Shown here: piece after piece, positions 47,301 through 57,285 of the stretch
How positions within the stretch are numbered: position 1 is the stretch's first letter
Layout: each line of letters opens with the position of its first letter
Assembly: GCA_963383645.1 (NCBI GenBank)
Contig: OY726560.1
Coordinates: forward strand, 68,015,023 to 68,079,022
From: Muscardinus avellanarius
Lineage: Eukaryota; Chordata; Mammalia; Rodentia; Gliridae
Direction: 5' to 3'
Length of the DNA: 64,000 bases
Notes under the pieces: generated by a model
Databases searched by the model: none
What the model was told of the DNA's origin: nothing
Seen by the model: the letters and a program-made list of their open reading frames with translations, nothing else
Translations under genes and position numbers: made by a program

Positions 47301-49765
47301 TGTGTATTTTGTTTTTAGGTTGGTTGTAAAAACTTAAGATCAACAGTGCTTACATTATGATGAATATAGATATATTTTTATTTGCATAGTGAAGCACTAT
47401 TAAAAACCATAAAGAAAAAATGTTTTGTAAAAAGGAAAGAAAAGGAAAATCTTGATTAATCAGTGTGATATTAGGCCAATTACTTTGTATAATTCTGAGA
47501 CTCAGAAGGGCAGTCATTAAAATTCTTCTCAGACTTCATGTCATTCATCTAAAGCTTTTAAAAAGAGCTACATTCATCACTGGTCTGCATTAGATCACCA
47601 CAATTTTATAGCAATGAATATGAGGGAGACGGAAGGTGCCTTTACATTGCCATACACTTACTTTAAAAAGTAGGATATTTTTATTACTTAACTATGTTTA
47701 TTTTCAAGAGAGAGATTTAGTGTTTCTAGTTGAGAAAGTATATAACAACACTTGAGATAGGTTATAAAAATTGCAAATACAATGCTGAAATACATTGATA
47801 GGGCTTTTTCAAACATTGGCTTTCTGAGCACTGTTTTGGGGTCAAAGCAATAGCTAGAATTTAGTCACATCCAGGCAGCCACAGAGGAAGAGAGAGAAGA
47901 GTTGCCAAATGTATAGTCATGGAAAAGTGGCTCTTCTTTCATGCTCTGGACTTTGGTATTCTCTAGGAGAAAGCCCCTGGTAACTGAAAAAAAAAATTAT
48001 CCTTCAAAGACATTGCATCTTCTTCTCTTTATTTAAAGAGAGTAAATCAATGTGCCCTGAAAGATATTCTTTTCTCATTTGTTTATTTATTAATCATTTA
48101 TATACTTATTATTATTTTAGAACAAAGATATGCTAATTCTTGGCTTCTGCTTAATTAAATAAGACAGAAGAGAGAAGTTATTTACACTGAAAAGAGAAGC
48201 AGGATTTGTTTAATCGCCATCAACACAGAGCGAGAGGAGGAAGTACTGGAAACCTATTAAGGAAAAGCAGAGAAAGTTTGAGATCTAGAATTGATTTTTC
48301 TCATAAATGGCCTTCCTATGCTTGACCTTCCCTGAAACATGAAGACTCCTTTATCCTCTATTTTCTGTTTATTTTAAGTAATCTCTTTGCTTTAATTAGG
48401 TTAAAAGCTAAATTCTCCTAGCAAATTGACTTAAGAATCGAGTTTCTTTCAAAAGACAGATTTTGTATCTAGTGCATGTGAAGTGCAGGGTAGACTAGTG
48501 GGTTTTGCTTTACAAAGGTGAGTCATCTTTGCTAACATTAGCATGGAACTTCCAGGTTGTTCTAAAGTGATCTCTATTTCGATGAGGAGGAAAATGGATG
48601 AACAAGTTTTTTTTTTTAAAGACCTAGAAGTTCCCCCATCAATTCTACTGCCATCCAAATTGTGACAATTTAGTCACATGACTGGATACATTCACAAAGA
48701 AGGGTGGTAAATTTTTTACTTTATCTAGATAGTCACATGTCTAAGAGAAGAGGAGAAGAGATGGAAGGAGGATTCCTGAGATAATCTGAATACATCTCTG
48801 GTCCTGATGAGCTTTAACTTTATTGGAAAGTTCAATTTGATGCAAGAACATCTTGAAGATGAAAACAAAAGGGTTATTCTACAGGTAGAGAAGTGCAGAT
48901 ATTCACCCAATTAAAAGATGAATACGTGATAGTGTTTTATTATCCTGCTATTTTCCAGGCCCTACATCAATTATTCGGACTGCAGAACTGAGTTTTAACC
49001 AAAAAACCTGTGCTGGTTATTGCAAAGCCTGGCCTTGATTTAAGGTTCCTTGTACCGGTCATCCTTGTCCAGCTTCTGAGAACATCAACCGCAGCAGACT
49101 CACAGCTGTGTCTCTCATTGGGATTTGCTCTTGTTTGCAAGGAACAGTTTTGTCCAAGTTTCTATCCTCACAACCCCACCAGGGGCCTGCCTCTGATAGG
49201 GACACGGGACTTTCTCAAGGACCTTCATGAGTCCAGAGTCATCTAGCTAAGGACTCAGTTGCAACTATTCTGTGAGTTAACTATTCCCGGTCTCAGTCCA
49301 GCCTTCCTTACTTCCTAACATATAGATTTCCTGAGAGCCTTCCCTAATAAATCTTTTGTATACAAATTCCTATATCAGAGTATTTTCAAATAAGTTAGAC
49401 TCGATAAGAGAGATTTTATAGAATTTGATTAAAATGTTTAACTTGTATGATTATAGTAACTTGGTTGCAATTTCTAAATGTATTTTCAACTCTGCTTTTG
49501 GCTAAAATATCATTTGAAGTCAAGCACTGAGGAGAAACTGTGGGAAGTTGTCTGATTTTATGGTTACAAAATTCAGAAATGTAAATGATAATATAGGAAT
49601 ATTTACTCTCAAATATCAGAGTGCAAGTTGTTACAATTGTGTGGAACCCTTCATTTTATAACATGAAAGAAATTATTGCCAGTGGAAAATATAGGTATTA
49701 ATTAACAAAGAAGAAATATTCATGCTTTGTATATGTCTAGTTAAACAACAACAAACAAACAGAAA
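44383..49765. other. 5.4 kb without a gene or a clear repeat
   Basis: This is the longest stretch in the window free of SINEs, LTRs and L1. It is AT-rich, with scattered short simple tracts (for example TATG near 46250-46285) and a short near-duplicate word (caaaacaaagcccgtcaaaa and a similar word 30 bases on, at 46588-46630). Open frames up to 96 codons (45564-45854) show no gene features. Individual old repeats may be hidden by decay. Confidence 0.45.
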
Positions 49766-50048
49766 AGGGTCATAGAACTCTAAATGAAGAAGGAGGAACC
49801 ACAGATGAGCAAATAAGGCAAACTAACTGAGGAGGATGGGAGGGGGTAAATGTAAATTCCCTAATGTACATGATGTACATTCATAAACAATCAAAGTCAA
49901 TCAGGAAGCCAAACATGAGAAGGAGGGAGGGAGAGGGAAGGAGGTGGGAATTGGGTAAGGGCTAAATGGGTGATGTGTGCATGTATGCCTCTTTCATCTT
50001 GTACTTCATTAAGATGTATGACTACAATGCACCAATAAGAAATTAAAA
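49766..50048 (+). mobile_element. L1 3' UTR end, plus
   Basis: It has accacagatgagcaaataag, caggaagccaaacatgagaa, gctaaatgggtgatgtgtgc and actacaatgcaccaataaga. It is truncated so that only the 3' UTR is left, and is more diverged than the copies at 25914 and 53780. Confidence 0.85.
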
Positions 50049-51325
50049 ACAAAGAAAAGATTGTGAATAATACTACTGAAAAGTTAAATGACAACGGAGG
50101 ATCAAAATTATGAAGTTACAAAAAATCACTACGGAAAAACAATTTTTTTGGCTTTTAATTCCATAAAATATTTATTAAAATTAGGACTGTATTACACCAA
50201 CCAGGTGGCCATCTGAAATCTTTTCTTGACATTATTTCTAGGAAAAGAAACAATAAAGATTTTGAGGGAAAGCATATATTCAGAATAAAGTTCTTATATT
50301 TGAAATTTGTATGAGTTTATTTTCCAAATACAAATGTGAAAAGTCAGTTTAAATCTAGCCTATTGCACAATGTTAAGGATTCCTGTGCCATATCTACTAT
50401 GGTAAGCGAAACTCTAATTTCACATTAGTTTTTTTTATCTTTCCTAGAGAACCATGAGAAAAATAATCTTTCAACACTTAAAAAGAACTATGCATCTGTT
50501 AGACAGATGTGCAATATCTTTACCCTCAGCCCAGTAAACAGATGTTTATTATATTTAGCTACCAAATTATGGCAACCTAAAATAAAATATATTCCAAAAA
50601 CTAAATTCAAAATGTGACTAAATTTTTGTTAACTTGGATTTAATGCTAAATTCTTGAAGTCTGAGAGTGTGTAAGAAGGAAGAATGTTACGAATCATGAC
50701 AATTCCCTATGAGTTCAATTTCCCACTAAAACATCTGGATCAATTCTTTGAATCTATTCAAGTAGATTATTGTTATGTTTGTTTGTAATATCAAAATATT
50801 ATTTTAAATCAGAAGTGATAAAAGTGAAAAATAGTTTAAATATTTTCTAAAATACTAGTCATATAGTTAAAAATTGTCTAATATTTAATTGTAAAAATCA
50901 TACCTCATCATTAAAATTTAGAGGATTATGTGGTTGTTGTTTGCTTAATCATATAGAGACTTCTCTTACTTTTATTTGTGGTTACAAATTCTTTGCTTTC
51001 ACACACTTGCATATGCTTGTTTTTTTTTTTTTTCCTTTTCTTTTTTGTGAGCAACTCTTCCAGCCAATGTGCTTTTCATCCTTCCATTCCTTTAGGTCTT
51101 AAATGATAAAAAAAATTCCAAGAAAGGCCATAATGGGCCTTAATACATCTCTAAATCTGATTCTAGGAAAGTATTTAAACACATGGGGCATTAAGAATAT
51201 AGTTAACAGTGTTTTGCCTGTGTAATCATGAGAGTCATGAGAAATAGGGAATAGCATTTTGATAGACAGTTGTCTGTTAATATCAGCCAAAAATATAGAA
51301 ATATATGATCATAGTACCTGATTAA
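50049..51325. other. Unique AT-rich DNA
   Basis: No repeat or gene is recognised over 1.28 kb. Confidence 0.35.
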
Positions 51326-51329
51326 TTAT

Positions 51330-51536
51330 TTGGGGGGGGTTGTTGGAGATTGAACCCAAAGGCATTCTACTTTTGCACTACACTCCTAGCTTTACTTTAT
51401 TTTTAATTTTTAAACAGAATCTTGCTAAGTTGCTGAAGAACCTTGCTAAATTGTGGAGGATGACCTTGAATCTGTGATCCTCCTACCTCAGCATCCCAAA
51501 TATTGGGATTAAGTCATGCACTACCATGCCAGGCTG
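51330..51536 (-). mobile_element. B1-dID SINE, minus, old
   Basis: It starts tgttggagattgaacccaaa, has ttgctaagttgctgaag, and ends ctaccatgccaggct. It is more diverged than most copies here. Confidence 0.85.
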
Positions 51537-52352
51537 ATTCTTTGTGTTCCTGCTTTGGGCCACTCAACAGGTCCTGCATGACATTGCAAATGTCATGGAA
51601 AAAAGATTTTGTAGATTTTTTGGTGACTGCCTTTCTTCATGTCAATCTACACTTGGATTTGACTTTAAAATTAATTGTGCTGTTTTCAGTCTTTCTATCC
51701 TACTTACCACTGTGTCTTAAAGCTAACATTTTAATTAAGCTCTGCTTTAATCTCAGGGTATTATTCTGCCCTCATAATAGCTATCATTGGTTCTGCCTGG
51801 GTGTCCAAGTTCCATCATATTCTTGCTATGATCCATTTAGGTTAAATATCAATATTATTGAATGACTCCATAATCACAGAGTGGATTAGTGGATAAATTA
51901 GTGGAGAAATGTTGTACTAGGGATGCTAATGTTTCTTTGCAATTTCTCAGATCTCAAACGAAAACAATTGATCTAAACCTGATAATGCCTTGACTTGTCA
52001 AGAGATTGAAAATTGGCAGAGGGTAAAAATGTCAGAAGCTACCTGCACTATAGGTATGTAAACCCGGGGATTTCTGCCTTTTTCATAGACCGTGTTTTAG
52101 GAGTTAAGGGCTGCAACAGACTCAGGACCATTAGCAAATTGACCGGCTAAGCGTAAGTCTTAATTTTCCCCTGGGTGATAGAAGTATTTACTATTCATGA
52201 CTGTTACCTGATGGGTGAAGACAAGGCTAGTTTGTGCCAGTCTGTGCCCTTAGAAACTAGGAGAGAGAGTATGTGTTCCATACTCAGGTTTTTCTGCTGG
52301 CACTTGGTCTAGTGCAATTATAATCTCAATAAAAAAATCTCAATTTTTTTTC
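51537..52352. other. Unique DNA, no gene seen
   Basis: No repeat or gene is recognised. The open frame of 120 codons that starts in the SINE (51503-51865) has no signature. Confidence 0.35.
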
Positions 52353-52784
52353 TGTTATGGTTGGATATAGAATGTTCCCTGCAGAGTATTACTAAGGTTC
52401 AGAGTTGATGTAATTGTCACGAGGGTTGTAATATCATCAGTGTGTAAATCCATTGTGATGGGCTTACTGGGTGGTAACGTAGGCAGGTGGGGTGTGTCTA
52501 GAGCAGGTGGGTAACTGGGGTGTGGTCTCAGAAATGGTATTTTTGTCCTGGAATCTCCTTGCTGGCTTGCTCTCTTGCTTCCAAGATTCATGAACTGAGG
52601 GGAGAGTCCTCACTCTCCCTCTCTGCTTCCTGCCATATTTCCCTAAACTCTGTAGGTGTAACCTGGCCTGACATGGAATAAAATCCTGAGACCTCCAGAA
52701 AACTGTGAGCAAATAAATCTTCCTTCCTCTTATTTGTGTTGTCAATAGTCTTGGATTATATCTGTGAGAATGTTCATTGAAACA
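52353..52784 (+). mobile_element. MaLR-type solo LTR, plus (3)
   Basis: It starts tgttatggttggatatag and ends gaatgttcattgaaaca. Inside are aatccattgtgatgggctta and aactgtgagcaaataaatc. It is close in word order to the provirus LTRs at 9589 and 11567. Confidence 0.85.
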
Positions 52785-52852
52785 CTTCCCTATGTGTTGA
52801 ATGGGTGTCATGACAAATCTATATGAAGTTCTAGCTCTTCTTATAGTATAAC

Positions 52853-53236
52853 TTAAGATGGATAAGAAAACCAGTTAAAAATTTTAAGCAATGGACATCC
52901 TTGTCTTGTTCCTGTGTTTAGGGGGAATTCTTGAAGTTTTTCCTCATTTAGTATGATGTTGGCTGTGGGCTTATTGTAGATCGCCTTTATGATGTTGAGA
53001 TATGTTCCTTCTATTCTGATTCTCTGCAGTGCTTTTATCATGAATGGATGTTGGATTTTATCAAATGCTTTTTCAGCATCTATTGAAATGATCATGTGAT
53101 TTTTGTCTTTGGTTCTGTTTATATGATGAATTACATGGATTGATTTTCATATGTTAAACCAGCCTTGCATCCTTGGGATGAACCCTACATGGTCATGATG
53201 TATGACTTCCCTTATGTGTTTTTGAATGTGTGTTGC
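52853..53236 (-). pseudogene. Inverted L1 ORF2 RT segment
   Basis: An 80-codon open piece on the minus strand (52853-53095) carries the L1 reverse transcriptase run around [13 protein letters not shown] and the block TGTRQGCPL. These are the fingers/palm region and the motif before the active site. The catalytic FADD block is not included. It is part of the 5'-inverted end of the L1 above, truncated at both ends. It is a dead fragment: the reverse transcriptase in intact L1 copies RNA at the chromosomal nick. Confidence 0.9.
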
Positions 53237-53800
53237 TATTTCTAGAATATACAGAGAACTCAAGAAACTCAACACTAAGAAAACAAATCATACAATCAAA
53301 AAATGGGCAAGCCAACTAAAGAGACACTTCACAAAAGAAGAAATTCAAATGGTCAAAAAATGTATGATAAAATGCTCGACATCATTGGCAATCAGAGATA
53401 TGCAAATCAAAACTACCCTGAGATTTCACCTAACTTCAACCAGAATGGCAATCATTCAAAACATAAACAACAACAAATGCTGGCAAGGATGTGAAGAAGT
53501 GAAAACTCTAAAACATTGTTGATGGGATTGCAAATTAGTGCAACCACTTTGGAAAACAGTATGGAGAATCCTCAGAAAAATGGGAACAAATCTACCATTT
53601 GATCCAGCAATACCACTTCTGGCTATCTACCCAAAAGAAAGGAAAGAGAACTACCAAACTAATACATGTGTATCTATGTTCATAGCTGCATAATTCACCA
53701 TAGCCAAACTATGGAACCAGCCAAGATGTCCATCAACAGATGAATGGATTACAAAACTGTGGGATATGTACACAATGGAATTTTACTCAGCCATTAAAAA
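53237..53800 (+). pseudogene. L1 ORF2 C-terminal segment
   Basis: On the plus strand the frame from about 53237 gives the LINE-1 C-terminal region: the [18 protein letters not shown] block, [15 protein letters not shown] and a cysteine-containing CWQGCEE block. A frameshift or stop breaks it near 53523. Further coding words follow in other frames (ttctggctatctacccaaaa, ccatcaacagatgaatgg). It is a decayed fragment of the same L1. Confidence 0.88.
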
Positions 53801-54179
53801 AAATACAATTGCGATATTTTCAGGGAAATGGATGGAACTGGAGGACATTATGCTAAGTGAGATTAGTCAGTAGCAAAAAGTAAAGAATCAGATGCTTTCC
53901 CTAATATGTGAAAGCTAGGGTAAAAGGTGTCATAGGAGAAACTCCAGGTGAAAAAAGAGGCCCTATAGAGGAGCAAATAAGCCAATCTAACTGTGGGGAT
54001 GGGAGGAGGGGAGAGGGAAACTCTTTAAAGCGTATGATATATTTATTCATATCGATGTCAACCACTAAACCAAGCATGGGAGGGAGGGACAGGGAGGGGG
54101 TGAGGTGGGGACTGGGTAGGGGCTGGCTGGGTGATGTGTATATCTATGTCTACACAAGTTTTTTTTTTTTAATTTTATT

Positions 54180-54335
54180 TTATTGGTGCACTGTATTCAT
54201 ACATCATAGTGGGATACAAACTTTTGTAGACATACATGCACACATCGCCCAGTCAGCCCCCACCCAATCCCCACTCCATTCTCTCCCCATCCCTCCTTCC
54301 CATGCTTGGCTTAGTGGTTGACATCTAGTATTATA
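54180..54335 (-). mobile_element. L1 3' UTR segment of copy B
   Basis: ttattggtgcactgtattca, then cccagtcagcccccacccaa and ccatgcttggcttagtggtt. It faces tail to tail with the host L1 3' UTR at 53880-54165, giving an inverted pair of 3' UTRs. Confidence 0.88.
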
Positions 54336-54514
54336 GCAATTTATCCAAAATTAAAAATGATAATCTCACATAACAGTTTCATTTGTCTGATACCAAGCGT
54401 TTGATGATTTAAAGATAGCATTTCAATATTTCTTTTTGCTTTCTTTCTTACTAGAGCATATTTTTTTCTGTTTTTTTTAGGTGAAACTATCATATATTTA
54501 TATATTTATTTTTC

Positions 54515-55220
54515 AGAAAAAAATCTATCCTAATATGGAATATGAATTCTAGATACCCAAAACAATCTTGAAAAAGAACAAAGCTAGCAGATATATATTT
54601 TCTGATTTCAAACCATATAAAGCTACAATAATTGAAACAGTGTAGTACTGTTCTAAAGGCAGATATATAGACCATTGGAGTTAAATACAAGCCTAGAGCT
54701 AAATTCTTCCCTATATTGTCAAGTTATTTTTGACAAGGTTTCCACGAACATTTGGTGGTGGAAATAATAATCTTTTAACTAAATATTGTTGAAAAATAAT
54801 AATTACATGGAAAAGAATAAAATTGGACCTTTACCTAATCCCATATACAAGTATTAACTCAAAATAGATAAAAGACCTAAATATAAATCTTAAGACTATA
54901 AACTTTTAGGAGAAAATCTGGGTCATAAAACCTCACAACATTGAAATTGGCAGTGATTTCTCAGATATGATTTCAATGGCACAGGCAACAGAAGAATATA
55001 CAAACTCCCTAAAAAATAAAAGAAAAAGTTGTATATCCAAAGACAATGTAAACAGAGTTAAAAGTTACTAATAGAATTGGATAAAATATTTCCAAATGCT
55101 ATATCTGAAGGTATATTAATATTCCAACTAGAAATCCTAAAAATTAACAACAATAAAGGCAAACAATACAACTTAGAGATAGGTAAAAGACTAACATAAA
55201 TAATGAATCTCCACAGATAA
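54515..55220 (+). mobile_element. Old L1 ORF2 fragment carried antisense in copy B
   Basis: On the plus strand it follows late L1 ORF2 (acaatcttgaaaaagaacaa, gatttcaaaccatataaagc, tgacaaggtttccacgaaca, gcacaggcaacagaagaata, ggcaaacaatacaacttaga). Its right end lies within a few bases of the ORF1 stop codon (55227). The same boundaries occur in copy A. Confidence 0.82.
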
Positions 55221-55226
55221 CCAATC

Positions 55227-56144
55227 TTAGTTGTCTGTTGGATGGAAACTCTTGTTTCTCTGGTCCTGGTGAGTGTTACCTATTTCTTCTTTGTAGTTAA
55301 TCTCTTTGAGTATTTTCTCTAGCGCTGGTTTTGAAGACATAAATTCCTTCAGTTTCTGTTTGTCATGGAAGCTTCTTATTTCTCCATCTAATTTGATAGA
55401 AAGTTTTGCTGGATAGGAAATTTTTGGCTGGAAGTTGTTTTCTTTCAGAGTTTGGAATATGTTACTCCAAGCCCTTCTGGCTCTCATGACTTGGTTTGGG
55501 AAGTCTGGAGTGATTCTAATTGGTTTGCCTCTGAATGTCACTTGGCCCTTTGTTTTTGTTGCCTTTAAGATTCTCTGCTTGGCTTCCACATTGGTCATTT
55601 TGACAATTATATGGCGTGGGGATCCTCTTCTCCGATCCTGTCTAAAGGGAGTTCTATAAGTTTCCTGGATCTGTGTATCAACCTCTTGCTCTATATTTGG
55701 AAAATTTTCTGCTATTACTTCCTTGAAGAGATTGTTGATCCCTTTGGTTTCACTTTCTTTTCCCTCCTCTATTCCAATTATTCTTAGGTTAGCTCTCTTA
55801 AGATGGGCCCATATTTCTTCAATATCAGATTCCTGCTGTTGGATATTTTTTTCTAGATTAGAAACTATGCATTCATTTTTGGATTGCTCATCTTCTAAGA
55901 GCGAGATTCTGTTCTCCATGTGGTCTAATCGGTTGTTTGTGCTTTGAATTGAGGCCTTTACTTCATTAATTGCATCCTTTATCTCTTTTTGGCTCTCTCT
56001 GAGTTCTTTTTGAAGCACCTCTATTATTTCTACAGTTATTTTCCTGATTTGATCTTCTAGAAATCTCTGATTTTCTGTTTTATCAGGTTCTGATGTTGTG
56101 GGGTTGTGCACATTCATTACTCCAGTGTTATTCCTCTTTCCCAT
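55227..56144 (-). CDS. L1 ORF1p-type protein, intact, copy B
   Basis: An open frame of 305 codons encodes a LINE-1 ORF1 protein, the RNA-binding chaperone that coats L1 RNA as trimers in cytoplasmic particles. I start it at the ATG at 56142-56144 (MGKRNN..., like other L1 ORF1 starts, with A at -3 and G at +4). The frame stays open 15 codons further upstream, but only to a GTG. Domains seen: a basic N-terminus, a heptad-rich coiled coil at about residues 30-117 (LEDQIRK to ESDIEEIWAH), an RRM at about 119-215 (LRIIGI, then RHIIVKM and VTFRGKPIRI), and a C-terminal domain at about 220-285 (ARRAW, ISYPAKLS). The length is slightly under the 338 residues of human ORF1p. No ORF2 follows; mobility would need enzymes from a full L1. 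It is likely silent unless the 5' UTR is active. Confidence 0.92.
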   Translation of the reverse strand: MGKRNNTGVMNVHNPTTSEPDKTENQRFLEDQIRKITVEIIEVLQKELRESQKEIKDAINEVKASIQSTNNRLDHMENRISLLEDEQSKNECIVSNLEKNIQQQESDIEEIWAHLKRANLRIIGIEEGKESETKGINNLFKEVIAENFPNIEQEVDTQIQETYRTPFRQDRRRGSPRHIIVKMTNVEAKQRILKATKTKGQVTFRGKPIRITPDFPNQVMRARRAWSNIFQTLKENNFQPKISYPAKLSIKLDGEIRSFHDKQKLKEFMSSKPALEKILKEINYKEEIGNTHQDQRNKSFHPTDN

Positions 56145-56942
56145 GATTTCGGAGGTTTGTGCCTTCTCTGGGTTCTTCCCTTGGGTCACTATGGCTTCAC
56201 TTAAGGTGCTCTGGATCTCGAGTCTGTATTATCTCAGACCCCACTACTCCTTTACTGGGTTGTATTACAGAGTCTCCGACCCAGGGAGTCGATAGAGGCT
56301 GCTTTAAACTATGGGGGGTGCCAGGTTGCACGTTCTCCTATGGTGTGATATCTCTGCCACCACCACTCCCTCACTGGGTCAAGTCCCAGGAGGCACAATA
56401 CTGCGATTTCTCCTCTGTGGCCCGCAATTTGACTCACTGTTCTTGAGTACGCAGATGTAGCTGTACTGGACTCGGTGAATTCACTGCTGCTGCCGCCGCC
56501 GGTGGCAATATGGCGCCTCTGCCACGCCCTCGGCCATGAGGCTGGCGTATTTTTTCTTCTCTGGTTTTGATTTCCACTCTGAATCCCTGCAGCGTGTGCT
56601 GAGCTCAGCCACTGGGAGCTTTAAATGCTGTCTGCGCCGAAAGATCCCGCCTGGCTGTTCTGCAGCGGCTCACTTGGCTTGCTGTAGCCGTCCGTTGAGT
56701 TCGCCGCTGCCGCCGGCAGTATGGCGCTGCTGCCACGTCCTTGGGCGCGTGTGTCTCCTCTGTGGCCCTGAGCTCTGTTCTCAGTCCGCTTTCTCTCTGG
56801 AGCCTGGTGGTTTTTTTTGTTTTTCTGGTGATGGTGTTTTCTGGCTATGAAAGGCGCTCTTTTTGTGGTAATGGAGATTGGTTGTTAGCGGGACTCTTAA
56901 GCCCCGCTTTTCTCGGTCGCCATCTTCCCGGAAGTCTTCTTG
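56145..56942 (-). promoter_or_regulatory. L1 5' UTR with internal promoter, copy B
   Basis: About 800 bases, CpG-rich (56460-56760: gccgccgccgg, gccgctgccgccggc). The sense 5' end carries ETS-type (CCGGAAG, about 56928-56935 on the plus strand) and YY1-type (plus-strand gccatctt, 56919-56926) cores close to the start. YY1 at this place fixes the transcription start in human L1; a like role here is inferred. Two more ATGGCG words occur inside. Confidence 0.72.
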
Positions 56943-57068
56943 ACAAGTTTTTTTTTTTAACCCCACTTGATGTATAAATACAATGCACTGATAAAAATGA
57001 ATTAAAAAAAATTTAAGCAGATGATTCTCAAAATAAATGGGAAGTACTGTTTTTTATTAAAAAAAAAC

Positions 57069-57285
57069 TAGACATTGCTGGGTGTGATGGCACACGCTTG
57101 TAATCCCCGTGCTTGGGAGGCAGAGACAAGAGGATCACGCAGGTTCAAAGCCAGTCGCGCTAGCTTAAGAGATCCTGTTTCCAAATAAAAAAGTATAGAA
57201 TTAGGTCTGGGAGTGTAGCCCGGAGGTAGAAGGGCTTTCAGGAACCCCAGTACCACCACCACCAAAAAAAAAAGATTAGACATTG
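57069..57285 (+). mobile_element. Young B1-dID subfamily SINE, plus (4)
   Basis: It runs from gctgggtgtgatggcacacg through aggtctgggagtgtagcccg and caggaaccccagtaccacca to an A tail. It is flanked by the 9-base direct repeat tagacattg at 57069-57077 and 57277-57285. Confidence 0.95.

Larger units (their letters stand above)
54155..56960 (-). mobile_element. Composite ORF1-only LINE, copy B (minus)
   Basis: It has the same plan as copy A: 5' UTR (56942 to 56145), ORF1 (56144 to 55227), antisense old L1 ORF2 piece (about 55220 to 54515), linker (about 54514 to 54340), L1 3' UTR (about 54335 to 54180) and T/A-rich tail. It lies inside the 3' UTR of the plus-strand L1. Its target site duplication is acaagt followed by a T run and aa, at 54154-54172 and 56943-56960. 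If it is removed, the host L1 3' UTR reads through without a gap. There is a single copy of the 395-bp unit that is doubled in copy A. Confidence 0.88.
52877..57019 (+). mobile_element. Twin-primed L1 with TSD, host of copy B
   Basis: The first part (52891 to about 53236) is L1 ORF2 reverse transcriptase sequence in inverted orientation. From about 53237 the element switches to the plus strand and gives the end of ORF2 and the 3' UTR (to 54172), resuming after an insertion at 56943-57003 up to tacaatgcactgataaaaat and an A-rich tail. Such 5' inversion is the known outcome of twin priming. The word aaaaattttaagca before it (52877-52890) and aaaaaaaatttaagca after it (57004-57019) is the target site duplication. 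Confidence 0.88.

Noticed and set aside
53226..53522. Possible host gene with a C-x-x-x-C motif
   Set aside because: The order of residues is that of the L1 ORF2 C-terminus and it is continuous with an L1 3' UTR.
55435..55947. Plus-strand frames opposite ORF1 (also 18396-18848)
   Set aside because: They are antisense shadows of the L1 ORF1 coding sequence, found in both copies only because the copies are related.
56187..56189. Earlier ORF1 start in copy B
   Set aside because: The codon there is GTG. The first ATG, at 56142-56144, has a good initiation context and matches other L1 ORF1 N-termini.
16686..56960. Segmental duplication as the cause of the two composite copies
   Set aside because: The flanks differ and each copy has its own target site duplication at the element ends.
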